Source of the DNA: Hesseltinella vesiculosa
Lineage: Eukaryota > Mucoromycota > Mucoromycetes > Mucorales > Cunninghamellaceae
Direction: 5' to 3'
DNA length: 64,000 nucleotides
Assembly: GCA_002104935.1 (NCBI GenBank)
Contig: MCGT01000009.1
Coordinates: 739,111 to 803,110 of the forward strand
Numbering within the stretch: position 1 is the stretch's first letter; each line of letters begins with the position of its first letter. This document shows, one piece after another, positions 39,901 through 50,878 of this stretch. Made by a program: the position numbers and the translations under genes. The notes beneath the pieces were generated by a model. That model was not told the DNA's origin and did no database searches. It worked only from the letters and a program-made list of their open reading frames with translations.

Positions 39901-40005
39901 TCTATCTCTGATCATCCATCCATCCTTTGAGTGCATCCATCCATCTTGTTTACCTTCGGCTCTCTTCAGAGCATTGTCAGGTTTCACTGTGTAGTAAGGA
40001 GCCAT
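36908..40005 (-). CDS. TIF32: Translation initiation factor eIF3 subunit a
   Basis: Largest scaffold subunit of eIF3, binding the 40S subunit and other initiation factors. Exons 40005-39954, 39832-39618 and 39535-36908 give 964 residues. The N terminus reads MAPYYTVKPDNALKRAEELI, followed by an alpha-solenoid and a PCI domain (LLQQLSQVYTTVKLDFVLQL, AATIEKFIMNGCKRDELNIR). Then come a long charged coiled coil (RMEEELRRREEERLKRVQEE, RIDHTERAYRKEEIALLAKD) and an RNA-binding-like tail. That tail contains four PGGA repeats (APGGAPGGAPGGAPG), coded by near-identical 12-bp units at about 37000-37045, and RGG-like ends. The plus strand opposite this gene is open for about 850 codons, which I regard as a by-product of codon bias. 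Confidence 0.96.
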
Positions 40006-40400
40006 GTCGGGAAAGGATCGTTACAACAGTTGGTATCGGGCGATAGCAAAAGACGTGAGTGGATGAAAAGCAAAAAAAAAACCGGTCCAAGCTGAAGCTT
40101 TTTCTATTTCCATTTTTGGACTTGCCTTTTTTTTTTTTTTACTTTTTGTCTTTTGCCTGGGCTCCAGATCAAGTCATGAGGCAACGAAGCGTATGATCGT
40201 ATAATTTCCAGTGATTATCAATGGAAGATGCGATTGGAAATGTAATGATTTTGGAATGGCAGGCCTGATTCATAGGGTTGTAGAGGAGAACATTTCTTAC
40301 TGCGCGGCAAACCGGCGACTCTACGCTTAAAAAAAAAAAAAAGCAACCCTGGCGGGTATTTTCCTTTTTCTTCTTCTTCTTCTCAGCTTATACGATTCTA
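40006..40400. promoter_or_regulatory. Divergent promoter region, eIF3a / TMEM256
   Basis: 395 bp with long A and T runs (for example 40130-40140 and 40329-40342) and a CTT repeat (TTCTTCTTCTTCTTC) before 40384. No coding sequence seen. Confidence 0.4.
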
Positions 40401-40956
40401 ATGATGTCAAACTTTTACTGGAAAGCTGCTAGTGCTCTCGGTAAAGACCAACTTGAGGCAACCGCTATCTTAAACCACACGCTCGACCCGCATTGGATTG
40501 ATCGCTCTTTTCGTTTTTAAACAAAATAGGTGCGACAGGCGTAGGTCTTGCTGCGTTTGGTTCCCATGGTTTAGCTAAATATGTCGATGATCCCAACAAG
40601 ATCAAGGTAACACCATCGTCGACAGCTTTGACGATATGGCCAGTCAAGCGGATGCTAATCGCCTTCAACACGATGCTTACTCCTTGTCTCCTTTACACCT
40701 TTTTTTTTTATGACAGAGTTGGTCGACGGCTGCCCATTTCCAGCTCCTGAATTCTGTCGCCTTGCTCGTTCTCTCCTCCACACCCCGCCGAGTGCACCCA
40801 GCTGCCATGCCTCTGATCCTTGGTGGTACCGTTGCTTTCAGTGGATCTATATACCTCTTGACCCTCAAGAAGCGCGAGCAATTCCGCTTCCTCGGTCCCA
40901 TCACACCTTTGGGAGGCGTTTTATTGATGGGTGGTTGGGCTGCTTTGATGCTTTAA
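40401..40956 (+). CDS. TMEM256/DUF423 small membrane protein
   Basis: Small integral membrane protein of the DUF423 family (bacterial YgdD, animal TMEM256), of unknown molecular function. Exons 40401-40440, 40530-40606 and 40717-40956 give about 118 residues. Motifs: the glycine-rich first helix ALGATGVGLAAFGSHGLAKY, the conserved WSTAAHFQLLNSVALLVL, then GGTVAFSGSIYLL and LGPITPLGGVLLMGGWAALM. These form four hydrophobic segments, matching the family signature (GAFGAHGL, A..YQ..H, LFSGSLY, PIGG..LI.GW). Two adjacent in-frame ATGs (40401, 40404) are both possible starts. It converges on the next gene with only 18 bp between stops. Confidence 0.9.
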
Positions 40957-40974
40957 ATTACAGTAAATTTGTGA

Positions 40975-41697
40975 TCAAATGTCGTTGCCTCGGGATCGGC
41001 GGTCTGCCTTTTTATGCGAGTGTCTCTGCTTTGTATGCAATCTCTTGAGGTTTTCTGCCTTTTGCCTGTGTGGTTAAAAATCAAGACGTGAACTTGCGTG
41101 TCAAGGTGCCTTTTATCGTCTCCTTTTACCTTTTCTCTATCTTTGCAAGTGCTTCTAGATCAGCCGGTCGGTTTACAGTCACGGCCTGCTTGATGGCCTG
41201 AATCAGCTTGTCGTAGCAATCTTGTAAATTTTTCCCCTGCGACCTTGTCCTATCGGATGTTGTTTGTAATTCCCCAGCCTTATTCACTAGCGGTGACGTC
41301 TGGTTCATCGTACAACAAAAAGTGAGCTGCATCTTTTTTTTTTTTTTTTTGACTCCCATGTACCTTCAACTTCTGCAATGCATGTGGCGGAATCCAAGTA
41401 GCTCGGTCCAGTTGCAATCGTAGCGATACCTTGCTATTCACTTGGCATTATTGTGATTGTAAGAGAAAGTATGAGTGTGCCATGATCGTTTATGCTAAAC
41501 ATGGCTCTACCTTTGTTGACATTTTGGCCGCCTGGACCGCTGCTTCGACTGAACGACGCTGTCACTTGATCCCTGGGTATACTTGATTTGCTGAATTGCT
41601 GGATCCATGTCACTGCCTCGTCATAAGATAATGGATTCTGTCTAGCTGTTGACATCCATCGTCGCCTGATTAGATGAATGCAAATCAGCAATGCCAT
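40975..41697 (-). CDS. ICT1-like mitochondrial peptidyl-tRNA hydrolase
   Basis: Class I release-factor-fold hydrolase that frees peptidyl-tRNA from stalled ribosomes; relatives are mitochondrial (ICT1/MRPL58, yeast Pth4). Exon 1 starts at ATG 41697 with a basic, possibly mitochondrial-targeting N terminus (MALLICIHLIRRRWMSTARQ). The GGQ motif, SGPGGQNVNKVNSK, is interrupted by an intron after AAC AAA G; the acceptor CAAG|TG is the one that keeps VNSKVSLRL in frame. Then come RATWIPPHAL and LVNKAGELQTTSDRTRSQGK. The last exon (41065-40975) gives a basic tail, KRQKAENLKRLHTKQRHSHK then KADRRSRGNDI, matching the ribosome-binding tail of ICT1. Without this exon the frame would stop at 41126, so it was kept. 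Confidence 0.88.
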
Positions 41698-41869
41698 GCT
41701 AAAAAAAGAGGGATAAAAAAGCAGCGGAAATGCGAGCTTCCATTTGCCAGAAAAAAAAATGATGCGCTGGGTGCAAGTTTTTATTGCATACAATTTTTTG
41801 GTTTTGCTCATAGGAAGGGAAAAACGTGGAGAGACGATGTCAGGGGATATTCTGATAGAGTTGTTGGAG

Positions 41870-42883
41870 CGCTTTAACATGCCCGAATTGGGGCGTAGCC
41901 ATGACAAATTGGATTGGCCCATTAAGATAACGGTCATATACATCATAGGACACATCCAATGCATCTTCTACTTAGAGAACCGGTCAGTTACCGTACGTCC
42001 GTTTTGCTATATTTTCCCCAAATTGACGCTGAATCTGGCTGGTTTTAATTCATCAGAGTTTGTGGATTCAAGTGCTTCGGCCAGGAAGGAAGCAGTTGTA
42101 GCTTTGACCGACCGCCACGTCTTATTCTCCAACTTGAAGTACAGCTTTGCCAGTGAGGAAAAACAAATTCAGATGAGCTGCGATGGTCATTGCTGGGCAA
42201 GCGTGATAAATAGGGGAACGATGAAGGGATAACATTTTTTACCGTAGAAATTTTATCGCACCAGCGCGTCAAATATCCAACAGTGTCTGGACGTCGATTC
42301 ATAACATCAATACTTTGTACAAGCAGCAAGGCACGTTGATTCTTGAGATTGGGCATGAGGTTCACGAACTGACGCAAGCGATCACCAAAATGCTCCTGCA
42401 AATTGTTGAGGTGTGAGGTAGGCTGTAGTGATTTTCGTTCGCTCATAGTTTGCGATCTGACCAGCTGGGTACAGCGGCACAGGGGTGTAACCACTCGCTT
42501 GGAGAAACCCATCTAGATGTTGTTGAACCGGTTGGTAATGGTTGGTTGTCGCTCGGTGTCGGACAAAACCAATAAGAGATGTCCAGACTTCACGGAAAAA
42601 GTCATCGTTCAAATGGCAGGGTCTTGCAGTTCTTGCAAAAAAATATACTTTGCAAATTGGTAGGCACGAGTGGTGATCATGTGCGCATTCTGCACCAAGG
42701 TCTGGAGGCGACCAAGAATAGCTGGGTTGGTGATGCCAATGCCGTGAACGGAGTCCTCGACGGCAAGGAATCTGGGTTGGTTATTGCGACGGTTCGCACC
42801 ACCCCTTCTTGCAGCAGGGTGGACGTACTCGCGTCTTGCGGCGGATCAAGAAGCCGCTCATATCTGGATTGTGGTTGAGCCAT
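41870..42883 (-). pseudogene. Decayed TnpB/Fanzor-like Mucoromycota element gene (N-terminal part)
   Basis: The minus strand from ATG 42883 reads as one continuous protein only if at least three frame breaks are skipped. Successive pieces are STLLQEGVVRTVAI, then RFLAVEDSVHGIGITNPAIL and TTRAYQFAKYIFLQELQDP, then HLNDDFFREVWTSLIGFVRH and QIANYERTKITTAYL, then NNLQEHFGDRLRQFVNL. The breaks are a one-base shift near 42773, another near 42613, and what looks like a 7-bp tandem duplication near 42424. The NYExTKI...LNN(I/L)QxHFGxRLRxF pattern is one I associate with a large multicopy Mucorales family whose C termini carry a TnpB-type zinc ribbon. That end is not present here. Downstream remnants (KTWRSVKATTASFLAEALES) are scattered over frames. 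The family assignment rests on memory of the pattern. Confidence 0.5.
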
Positions 42884-43644
42884 GGTTATGTTACAGTAAT
42901 AGTGTTAGTCAGCCATTTTGTTGCAACCAGCGTTTTCTTTGTTTTAAAAAAACTTACAATTGAAAGGTCTCGATTGGAAATGGCGAATGAAAGAGGTGAT
43001 GTTTTTGCCAGCGAAAAAGAGTTTATTTTTAGAATCACGGTGTTTAAAATTGAATGCCATTGTAAAAAAACGAGGAGACCTTGAGCTCAGCTTCTTCTTA
43101 CGGCATCTGCGATACATATGGTATATGTGCTGTCGACCTTGGGGCATAAATTAAAAAAATAACACTCGCTTTTGACTTCTTTAAATCTCTGTCAGCTCTC
43201 AACTGTCAAGATCCTTCACTGCCTGCCAGTACAAATGTCTTAATCCTTCCAATAAATAAAACTATACGCTTGATGCTGTTACGTCTATTTTCATTGTTAA
43301 TTTTGTTAATTTCATTGTTAAGCCTGTTCAACCTCCCAATTTCCTATAAATTGGCGCTTTTTTTTCCATTTGTCTCTTTGCCCTCCTCACGTTTTTAAAT
43401 ACTATCACTTGTTGAACGAGAGGAACTCCTAGAATTTTTTGTCGGCCAAGCTCTGTTGCTCCTCGTGAGCCTGCTGGAGTTTATTTCAGCCTTCTAACGC
43501 TTTCTCGTTGGAGTATCAGTCTTGAGGAGGGTGAATAAACATCATTCTGATATACTTGACCAATTGGTGCCGTTCAGGTTTACTTTTGTGCCGTGAATCA
43601 TTTTTTATGGCGGGCAGTGCAAGCCGAGGAATTAATTCTTTTTT

Positions 43645-43714
43645 AGCGGGGACATATCTTTTTTTTGGGCGTGGACATAACTTTTTTTTGGCGGGGACAT
43701 ATCTTTTTTCTGGA
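43645..43714. repeat. Short tandem repeat, three ~23-bp units
   Basis: Three imperfect units of the form GCGGGGACATATC followed by T8 and GG. The middle unit has GTGGACATAAC. Confidence 0.75.
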
Positions 43715-44049
43715 CGGCAACACTGTTTCGTGAGAATGGGACCGCTTTTTGTTATTGGAACACATTTTTTTCCCCATTTTATTGGCATACACACATCACT
43801 GTTTGGCTTGGACGTTTCTATAAATGTTTTGGCGTGGATATTCTATTGTGGCATGCGCTAATTATGCTTTTGAAAATAATCAGTTTTGAGTCTGATAGGT
43901 ATATAAGCTGCTTTTGTTGAGTCAAGCTGAGAAGCGTGACGCTTAAAACAAGAAATCGACAATACGTCGAATGATAAAATGTGCAGTACTGGAACAATTT
44001 AGCAGTGTGCAATCAACATCAAAACTACCCAAAATTCACACATCAACCC

Positions 44050-44235
44050 AGACCAAGCAAGCTAGAGAATCGGAGTGGCCAAATCAAACCTGATCAAAAG
44101 TTGGCTGGGCAACCTTGGCCAAACGACCTGGTTTTTTTTATCATCGTTATCCATCATGAATCTTCGTAGTTTTGCAAAATTCCACATCGATCCTATCACT
44201 ACAAAGTGTTGTGTAGCATTGAACATTTTTTTTTT
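44050..44235 (-). repeat. Dispersed repeat copy 1 (minus orientation)
   Basis: Read on the minus strand it contains GATGTGGAATTTTGCAAAAC and later GCCAACTTTTGATCAGG. Both blocks recur in the same order at 59205-59325 on the plus strand. The outer arm (44065-44125) is also an imperfect inverted copy of 44500-44560. Confidence 0.6.
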
Positions 44236-44499
44236 CTATATGAAAGATTTCCAGCTCCGGCTCGGTAAGAGCGATGCCGATTTCTGGCCAGTGCACGAAT
44301 GGTGGTCGCCATCGATAGCAGTGTTCCTGGACATGTAAGCCCATCTTTGTCAAGTGCCACATGTACCAAGGCGTTGACGGAAACCATCCATTAAGCTGGG
44401 GGTTTCTCCAATGGGACATTGGTCAAGTTATTGACGCCATTCACGCTTCTGTACTGAACTGGGCAGCTGGAGCTTTGGGCTGTTCTGGAGAAGGCGGGA

Positions 44500-44610
44500 C
44501 TTGGCGAAGGTAGCCCAGTTATCTTTTGATCAAGTTCGGCCTGATCACTCCTCATCGCCAGCTAAAAAAAAAAGCCATTTTCGCCAAGGGATCCCAATGC
44601 CACACAACTC
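44500..44610 (+). repeat. Dispersed repeat copy 2 (plus orientation)
   Basis: Contains CTTTTGATCAAGTT, CGCCAGCTAAAAAAAA and GCCATTTTCGCCAAGGGATC, matching 59300-59390 block for block. It forms an inverted pair with 44065-44125. Confidence 0.6.
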
Positions 44611-44837
44611 CATCCACCTCAACTACACGGCGCTTGGCGGCTTGAAAACGCGTGGCGCATTTATCGCTTTTGACCCTCGCTGCTATTTAACAAAATGATA
44701 CTATTTTATTTAATAAAATAAAACCTTTTCGTGTAAATTGTAAACACACATAAAAAAAATTAGAAAAGAGGCGAAAAAAAGATCCTTGCTAAAACTTTTT
44801 TTCTCCAGCTTTTCCCAATTCCACGTCTTGTTCCTTT

Positions 44838-46870
<2,033 letters not shown>

Positions 46871-47946
46871 TTATTGAAGGATTTAATAACTAGATGACAA
46901 TCGTCAAGCTTGGAGATTAAATCAACAAAAAAAAGGGCAAGGAAGAGGGAAAAGAGTGTGTTTAGAGAAAGAGGAAGAAGAAGAAAAAAGAAAAAAAAGG
47001 GGAAGCCATAAAAATACAAAAAAATTTTTTGCTTCCAGACCCTGCGCTTTTTCTGATTGGTCAGGTTTTCTTTGCCTCCTTCCAATTCTTACGAAAAAAA
47101 AAAAAAGCGTTGAGATGCTGCTACTGGGCCACCCTGCTTGCCCACTCAGCCGTTCAGGTTAGTTTTTCATCTAATTTTTCATCATTTCCGTTCAAACGCT
47201 GCTGTTCGTCTTTTTAATTTTTTTACCTTTCTCTCTCTTTATTTTTTTTTTGCAATGGTTTCTGGGCGTTCTCAGTTTTTCCTCACTGTTCCCGTCTGGT
47301 TTGTCGGTAGCTGAATCTTTCTTTCGCTGTCTTCAGGCACCGGCTTCTTTTTCGACGGTGGCCACGCGATTGAACGTCGGGGAGTTGGGTGAGGGCAAGG
47401 AGATCAAAAATGGGAAATCAAGGTCGAGGTTGTCGGCCACGAATATGGCAGTGCCACAAGGAGTAAATTGGAAAAAAGACGAAAGGGTCCCTGCATTCAA
47501 TTGTTCCAACAAAAACAAAATTGGTTTTTTTTCAACCCAGGAATAAAATGCCAAACCAAGGGCAAAAAGGCTCGACCGTCCGCTTGGACTCTTGTTAATA
47601 CGAGTTATATTGGTTTCAGGCAGTCAAAAATAGCTTATTGGTCACATCCTTATTTTTTTCGTGTCTCCAAGATCAGATGCAGACAGCTTAGAACCACCAA
47701 AAAAAAAAAAATCTTGTCGTTGACATTTTTGGACTCCCCGCTTTGGCGGTTGCACAGACATGACCAAACTACCCAAAGTGAGTTTAAACTGGGTTGCACG
47801 GTGAGAGAGTCCAATGGGATCCTCAAGCTTTTTTGGATCGACGCCGTGAACAATATAAAAAGCGTCCTCGTTTTCTATTTTTCCTTTTGCTCTTCACTGT
47901 ACTTTATTTTTTTCCCCCTTCCTTTCCTTTGAACCTCACATTCATT
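46871..47946. other. 1.1-kb divergent intergenic region, PABP / aspartic protease
   Basis: No supported gene. Several A/T runs and short shadow frames. The right end holds the protease core promoter. Confidence 0.45.
47854..47860 (+). promoter_or_regulatory. TATA box of the aspartic protease gene
   Basis: TATAAAA in CAATATAAAAAGCG, 87 bp before the ATG at 47947. It is followed by a pyrimidine-rich leader. Confidence 0.6.
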
Positions 47947-49456
47947 ATGAAGATTACTGCTAGTGTTGCCGCACTCATTGCTGGTCTTTGCCTTGTGCAA
48001 GCTGCTCCTGCTGGTCATGAAGGTGTTAGCCACGCTCTTGTGCCTAACCCTCACTACAAGCCTGACGCTAAGCGTGACCTTGCCCGTGCCATTGCCAAGT
48101 ACGCTGACAAGACGGGTGTCCACGCTTTGGCTTCCACCGGTGTTGTGCCTGTGAAAAACATCCAACGCGACGTTGCTTACTATGGCGTCATCCAAGTCGG
48201 CACTCCCCCTCAAAAGGTTTTGATGGACTTTGACACTGGCAGCAGTGATCTCTGGGTGGGTAAGTCCCTATTTAAAAACAAGGTTTCATCGTCTTGTACC
48301 ACGGTGGCAAAATTAAAATTTCCATTTTTTCCCTAGCATCCACCATCTGTTCCACTTGCAAGTCTGGCAAGCAAGCTCTGTACAACCCTACCAAGTCCTC
48401 CACCTACAAGAAGGATGGCAGAAAGTGGAGCATCACCTACGGTAAGAAAAAAAACCGACGTAGCCTCGGCGGATGTCTAATATGTCCATTCAGGTGACGG
48501 CAGCAACGCTTCTGGTATCACAGCGTAAGCCTTTTCTTTTCTTGATGTCCAAGCAGACAGCTGAATCGTTGTTTCTTCTAGTTATGACACTGTCACCATT
48601 GGTGGTTTGAAGATCAAGAACCAATTGGTGGAAATGGCCACCACCGAGTCTTCCTCCTTCCGCACCAGCACCATGACTGGTATTCTTGGTCTGTCCTTTG
48701 ATGCTCTGGCGGATGTGCCCGGCACTATCACGCCTGTGTCCAACATGATCAAGCAAGGTTTGATCAAGAAGCCTGTCTTTGGTGTTTACCTTGGCAAGAA
48801 CGGCCAAGCTGGTGGTAAGTGCTCTTTTCAAACACCCTCTCCTCCTGACGCCTTTTTTTTTCCCAGAATACGTCTTTGGCGGTTACAACAAGAACCATGT
48901 CAAAGGTGCTTTCACCACCATTGCGGTTGACAACGTCAGCCAAGGTAACCACACTTTCCAAAAAATAAGTTACTCACGTTTTCTCTCCTTAGGCCCTTAC
49001 TGGGGTGTCCACGTGGACAAGCTGTCTGCTGGCAAGACCACTCTCAAGACTGCCATGTACGCTATTTTGGACACGTAAGTACTTTTTTTTTTTATGATAG
49101 CCCAGTCTCAATTTTTTTTTCTTTTGCAAAAAAGCGGCACCACCCTTTTGATCTTCCCCGATGCTCTTGCCAACCAGGTGGCCAAGAGCTATGGCGCCAA
49201 GCCTAATGGTGATGGCACCTTCAACATCAACTGCAACGCTTCCAAGCTTGCTCCTCTTAACTTCACCTTCAAGGGCAAGACCTTCACTGTTCCCCCTCAA
49301 TCCCTGATCTTCCAAAAGTCCGGTTCCAGCTGTATTGCTGGCTTTGCTAGTGGTGGCAACTTGCCCTTCACCATCATGGGCGACACCTTTTTGAAGAACA
49401 ACTATGTTGTCTTCAACCCCAAGGCTAAGACCGTCCAAATTGCCGCTTCCAAATAA
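47947..49456 (+). CDS. Secreted aspartic protease (pepsin family A1)
   Basis: Extracellular acid endopeptidase of the mucorpepsin/rhizopuspepsin type. The signal peptide (MKITASVAALIAGLCLVQAA) is followed by a pro-region (KRDLARAIAKYADKTG) and the mature enzyme. The first catalytic Asp is in VLMDFDTGSSDLWVA, the flap tyrosine in ITYGDGSNASG, and the second catalytic Asp in AILDTGTTLLIFP. The end reads IMGDTFLKNNYVVFNP then KAKTVQIAAS, as in the family. Two disulphide pairs are visible (ICSTC; NCNAS...SSCIAG). Seven or so introns of 50-75 bp. Total about 400 residues. The TATA box and secretory signal fit an inducible secreted enzyme. Confidence 0.95.
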
Positions 49457-49828
49457 ATGTCTTTCTCATCTGACTTTTAATATGATCGTTCACTCCAAAC
49501 GAGCCTAATTTGCTTGTGTCACCCTTTCCCTCATTTTCAACACCTGGTTTTGTTTCAAACTTTGTCTTCATGCAGGAAATGCCGGAGTGTGAAATCCGGA
49601 GCTGTCTAGAAAAAAAGAAATCGCAGCCGGAGGAGGAGAAAGAAGACAGCGTCGGATTTATTGTGGAAGCAAGCAAGAAATAAATAGAATATATACAAAG
49701 AGCTTTGGAAAGAGAAGGCGTGGTGGCAATAGTATGGGTATTGAGGTGCAATGAAAAAAAAAGGAGTGGAAAGGGGAGGGGGATAGGAGTAAGGGATAAA
49801 AACGCGGTTTTCAAGGAGGACAACGCAT
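49457..49828. other. Convergent 3' flanks, 370 bp
   Basis: Only 3' untranslated-type AT-rich sequence between the protease and the minus-strand secreted protein. AATAAA-like runs occur near 49679. Confidence 0.5.
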
Positions 49829-50661
49829 CTATTCTTCGATTAAAACGTCTTCAAGGATGGACTGGGTGATATCTTGGATGCGTTCATCAAATTGAGAATA
49901 AAAAACGCCTTCGATTTCCATAAGCCATAAATGTAGCCACTCCGTCATGGCTTTGGTAGCTTTGGTGTCGTTTTCTGAAGGTTGTTCAGAATTGGGCAGA
50001 GGGACGGATTGGCGAATGATGATGTCGGCTGCTTCGTTTGCGTTGATGATCAGGCCCAAGTGGAGCGCCATGCGCTGATTCAAGACGTTCAGTGCCTCGG
50101 ACAATTGCGTGGCAACTTTGACGAAATCGACATTTTTGGAGTTGGCCTTGGCTGGCGTCATTTTCAATGGTAGCGTTGGCAAATTGGCGTCCACCAAGGG
50201 TCGGACTGAAGCAACAAGATTGGATTTCATCAGGTTAAGGTGGTCACTCAATGCATGCATAAAAGGACACACGGAAGCTTTGCAATCAGTGACTATTAAA
50301 AAAGAGGAGCCGCCGCAATCAAACGTAAGGTTAGTGTCATGAAACGCTCCCCCCCCTTTTTTTTTTTATTTGCAGTAGCAAGGAGACATCACTTACCATG
50401 GTCTGGATAAAACAGCTTGTAAGAGTGAGGAGCCGAGCGAATGATATCCGTCATGGACGATTCCATGACTTGGTCGACAATGCTTTCGTAATAATCCGTC
50501 AAGCTATTGGAGAGCATGTAAGAGTTGATATGAGACGAGGAGATGACATAAGGCGTGAGGTCGATTTCATCCGAGGCAGCGCTGTCAAATACTTTTTGAA
50601 CAGGCAAGGCTAAACTCAATGTACTAAAAAGAGCCAAAAAACACAACAAGGGAATCATCAT
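49829..50661 (-). CDS. Unknown secreted protein (about 245 aa)
   Basis: Family not recognised. Two exons (50661-50397 and 50292-49829) with a clean GT-AG intron; the junction reads FYPDHVTDCKASVCPF. The N terminus is a strong signal peptide (MMIPLLCFLALFSTLSLALP) with two adjacent ATGs at 50661 and 50658. The mature part is predicted helical, with TPYVISSSHINSYMLSNSL, LPLKMTPAKANSKNVDFVKV and a C-terminal EWLHLWLMEIEGVFYSQFDE ending in IEE. It has only two cysteines (DCKASVC), close enough to form one loop, and no anchor or retention signal. It lies between the secreted protease and RFT1. Role unknown; the intact frame and splice site argue for a real gene. Confidence 0.75.
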
Positions 50662-50878
50662 AACTATATGCAAAAATATAAATATAATATAAAAGAGAGG
50701 AATGGGGTTGGTAACAACAAATGGATAGAAAGGCGTGAAGAGAGGAAGAAAAAAAAAAAAAAAAAAGTGAAAGAGAATAAAAGGATACTGCCCCGCCAAT
50801 TTTATTTTTTTTGCTCCCTTTTCTTGGAAATTGATGATGGTTACACAGGACACCTTCTGAAGTTTCCTTTTTTTTATT

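Larger units (their letters stand above)
42884..44837. other. 1.95-kb repeat-rich intergenic region
   Basis: AT-rich DNA between the decayed element and the PABP 3' end, including a short tandem repeat (43645-43714) and two copies of a dispersed repeat (44050-44235, 44500-44610). A minus-strand frame at 44147-44419 (MSHWRNPQLNGWFPSTPWY...) has no recognised relatives. PABP polyadenylation sequence (AATAAAATAAAACC) lies near 44711. Confidence 0.45.

Noticed and set aside
50389..50853. Upstream extension of the 49829-50661 protein to 50853
   Set aside because: The extension is intergenic homopolymer sequence. The signal peptide begins at the ATGs 50661/50658.
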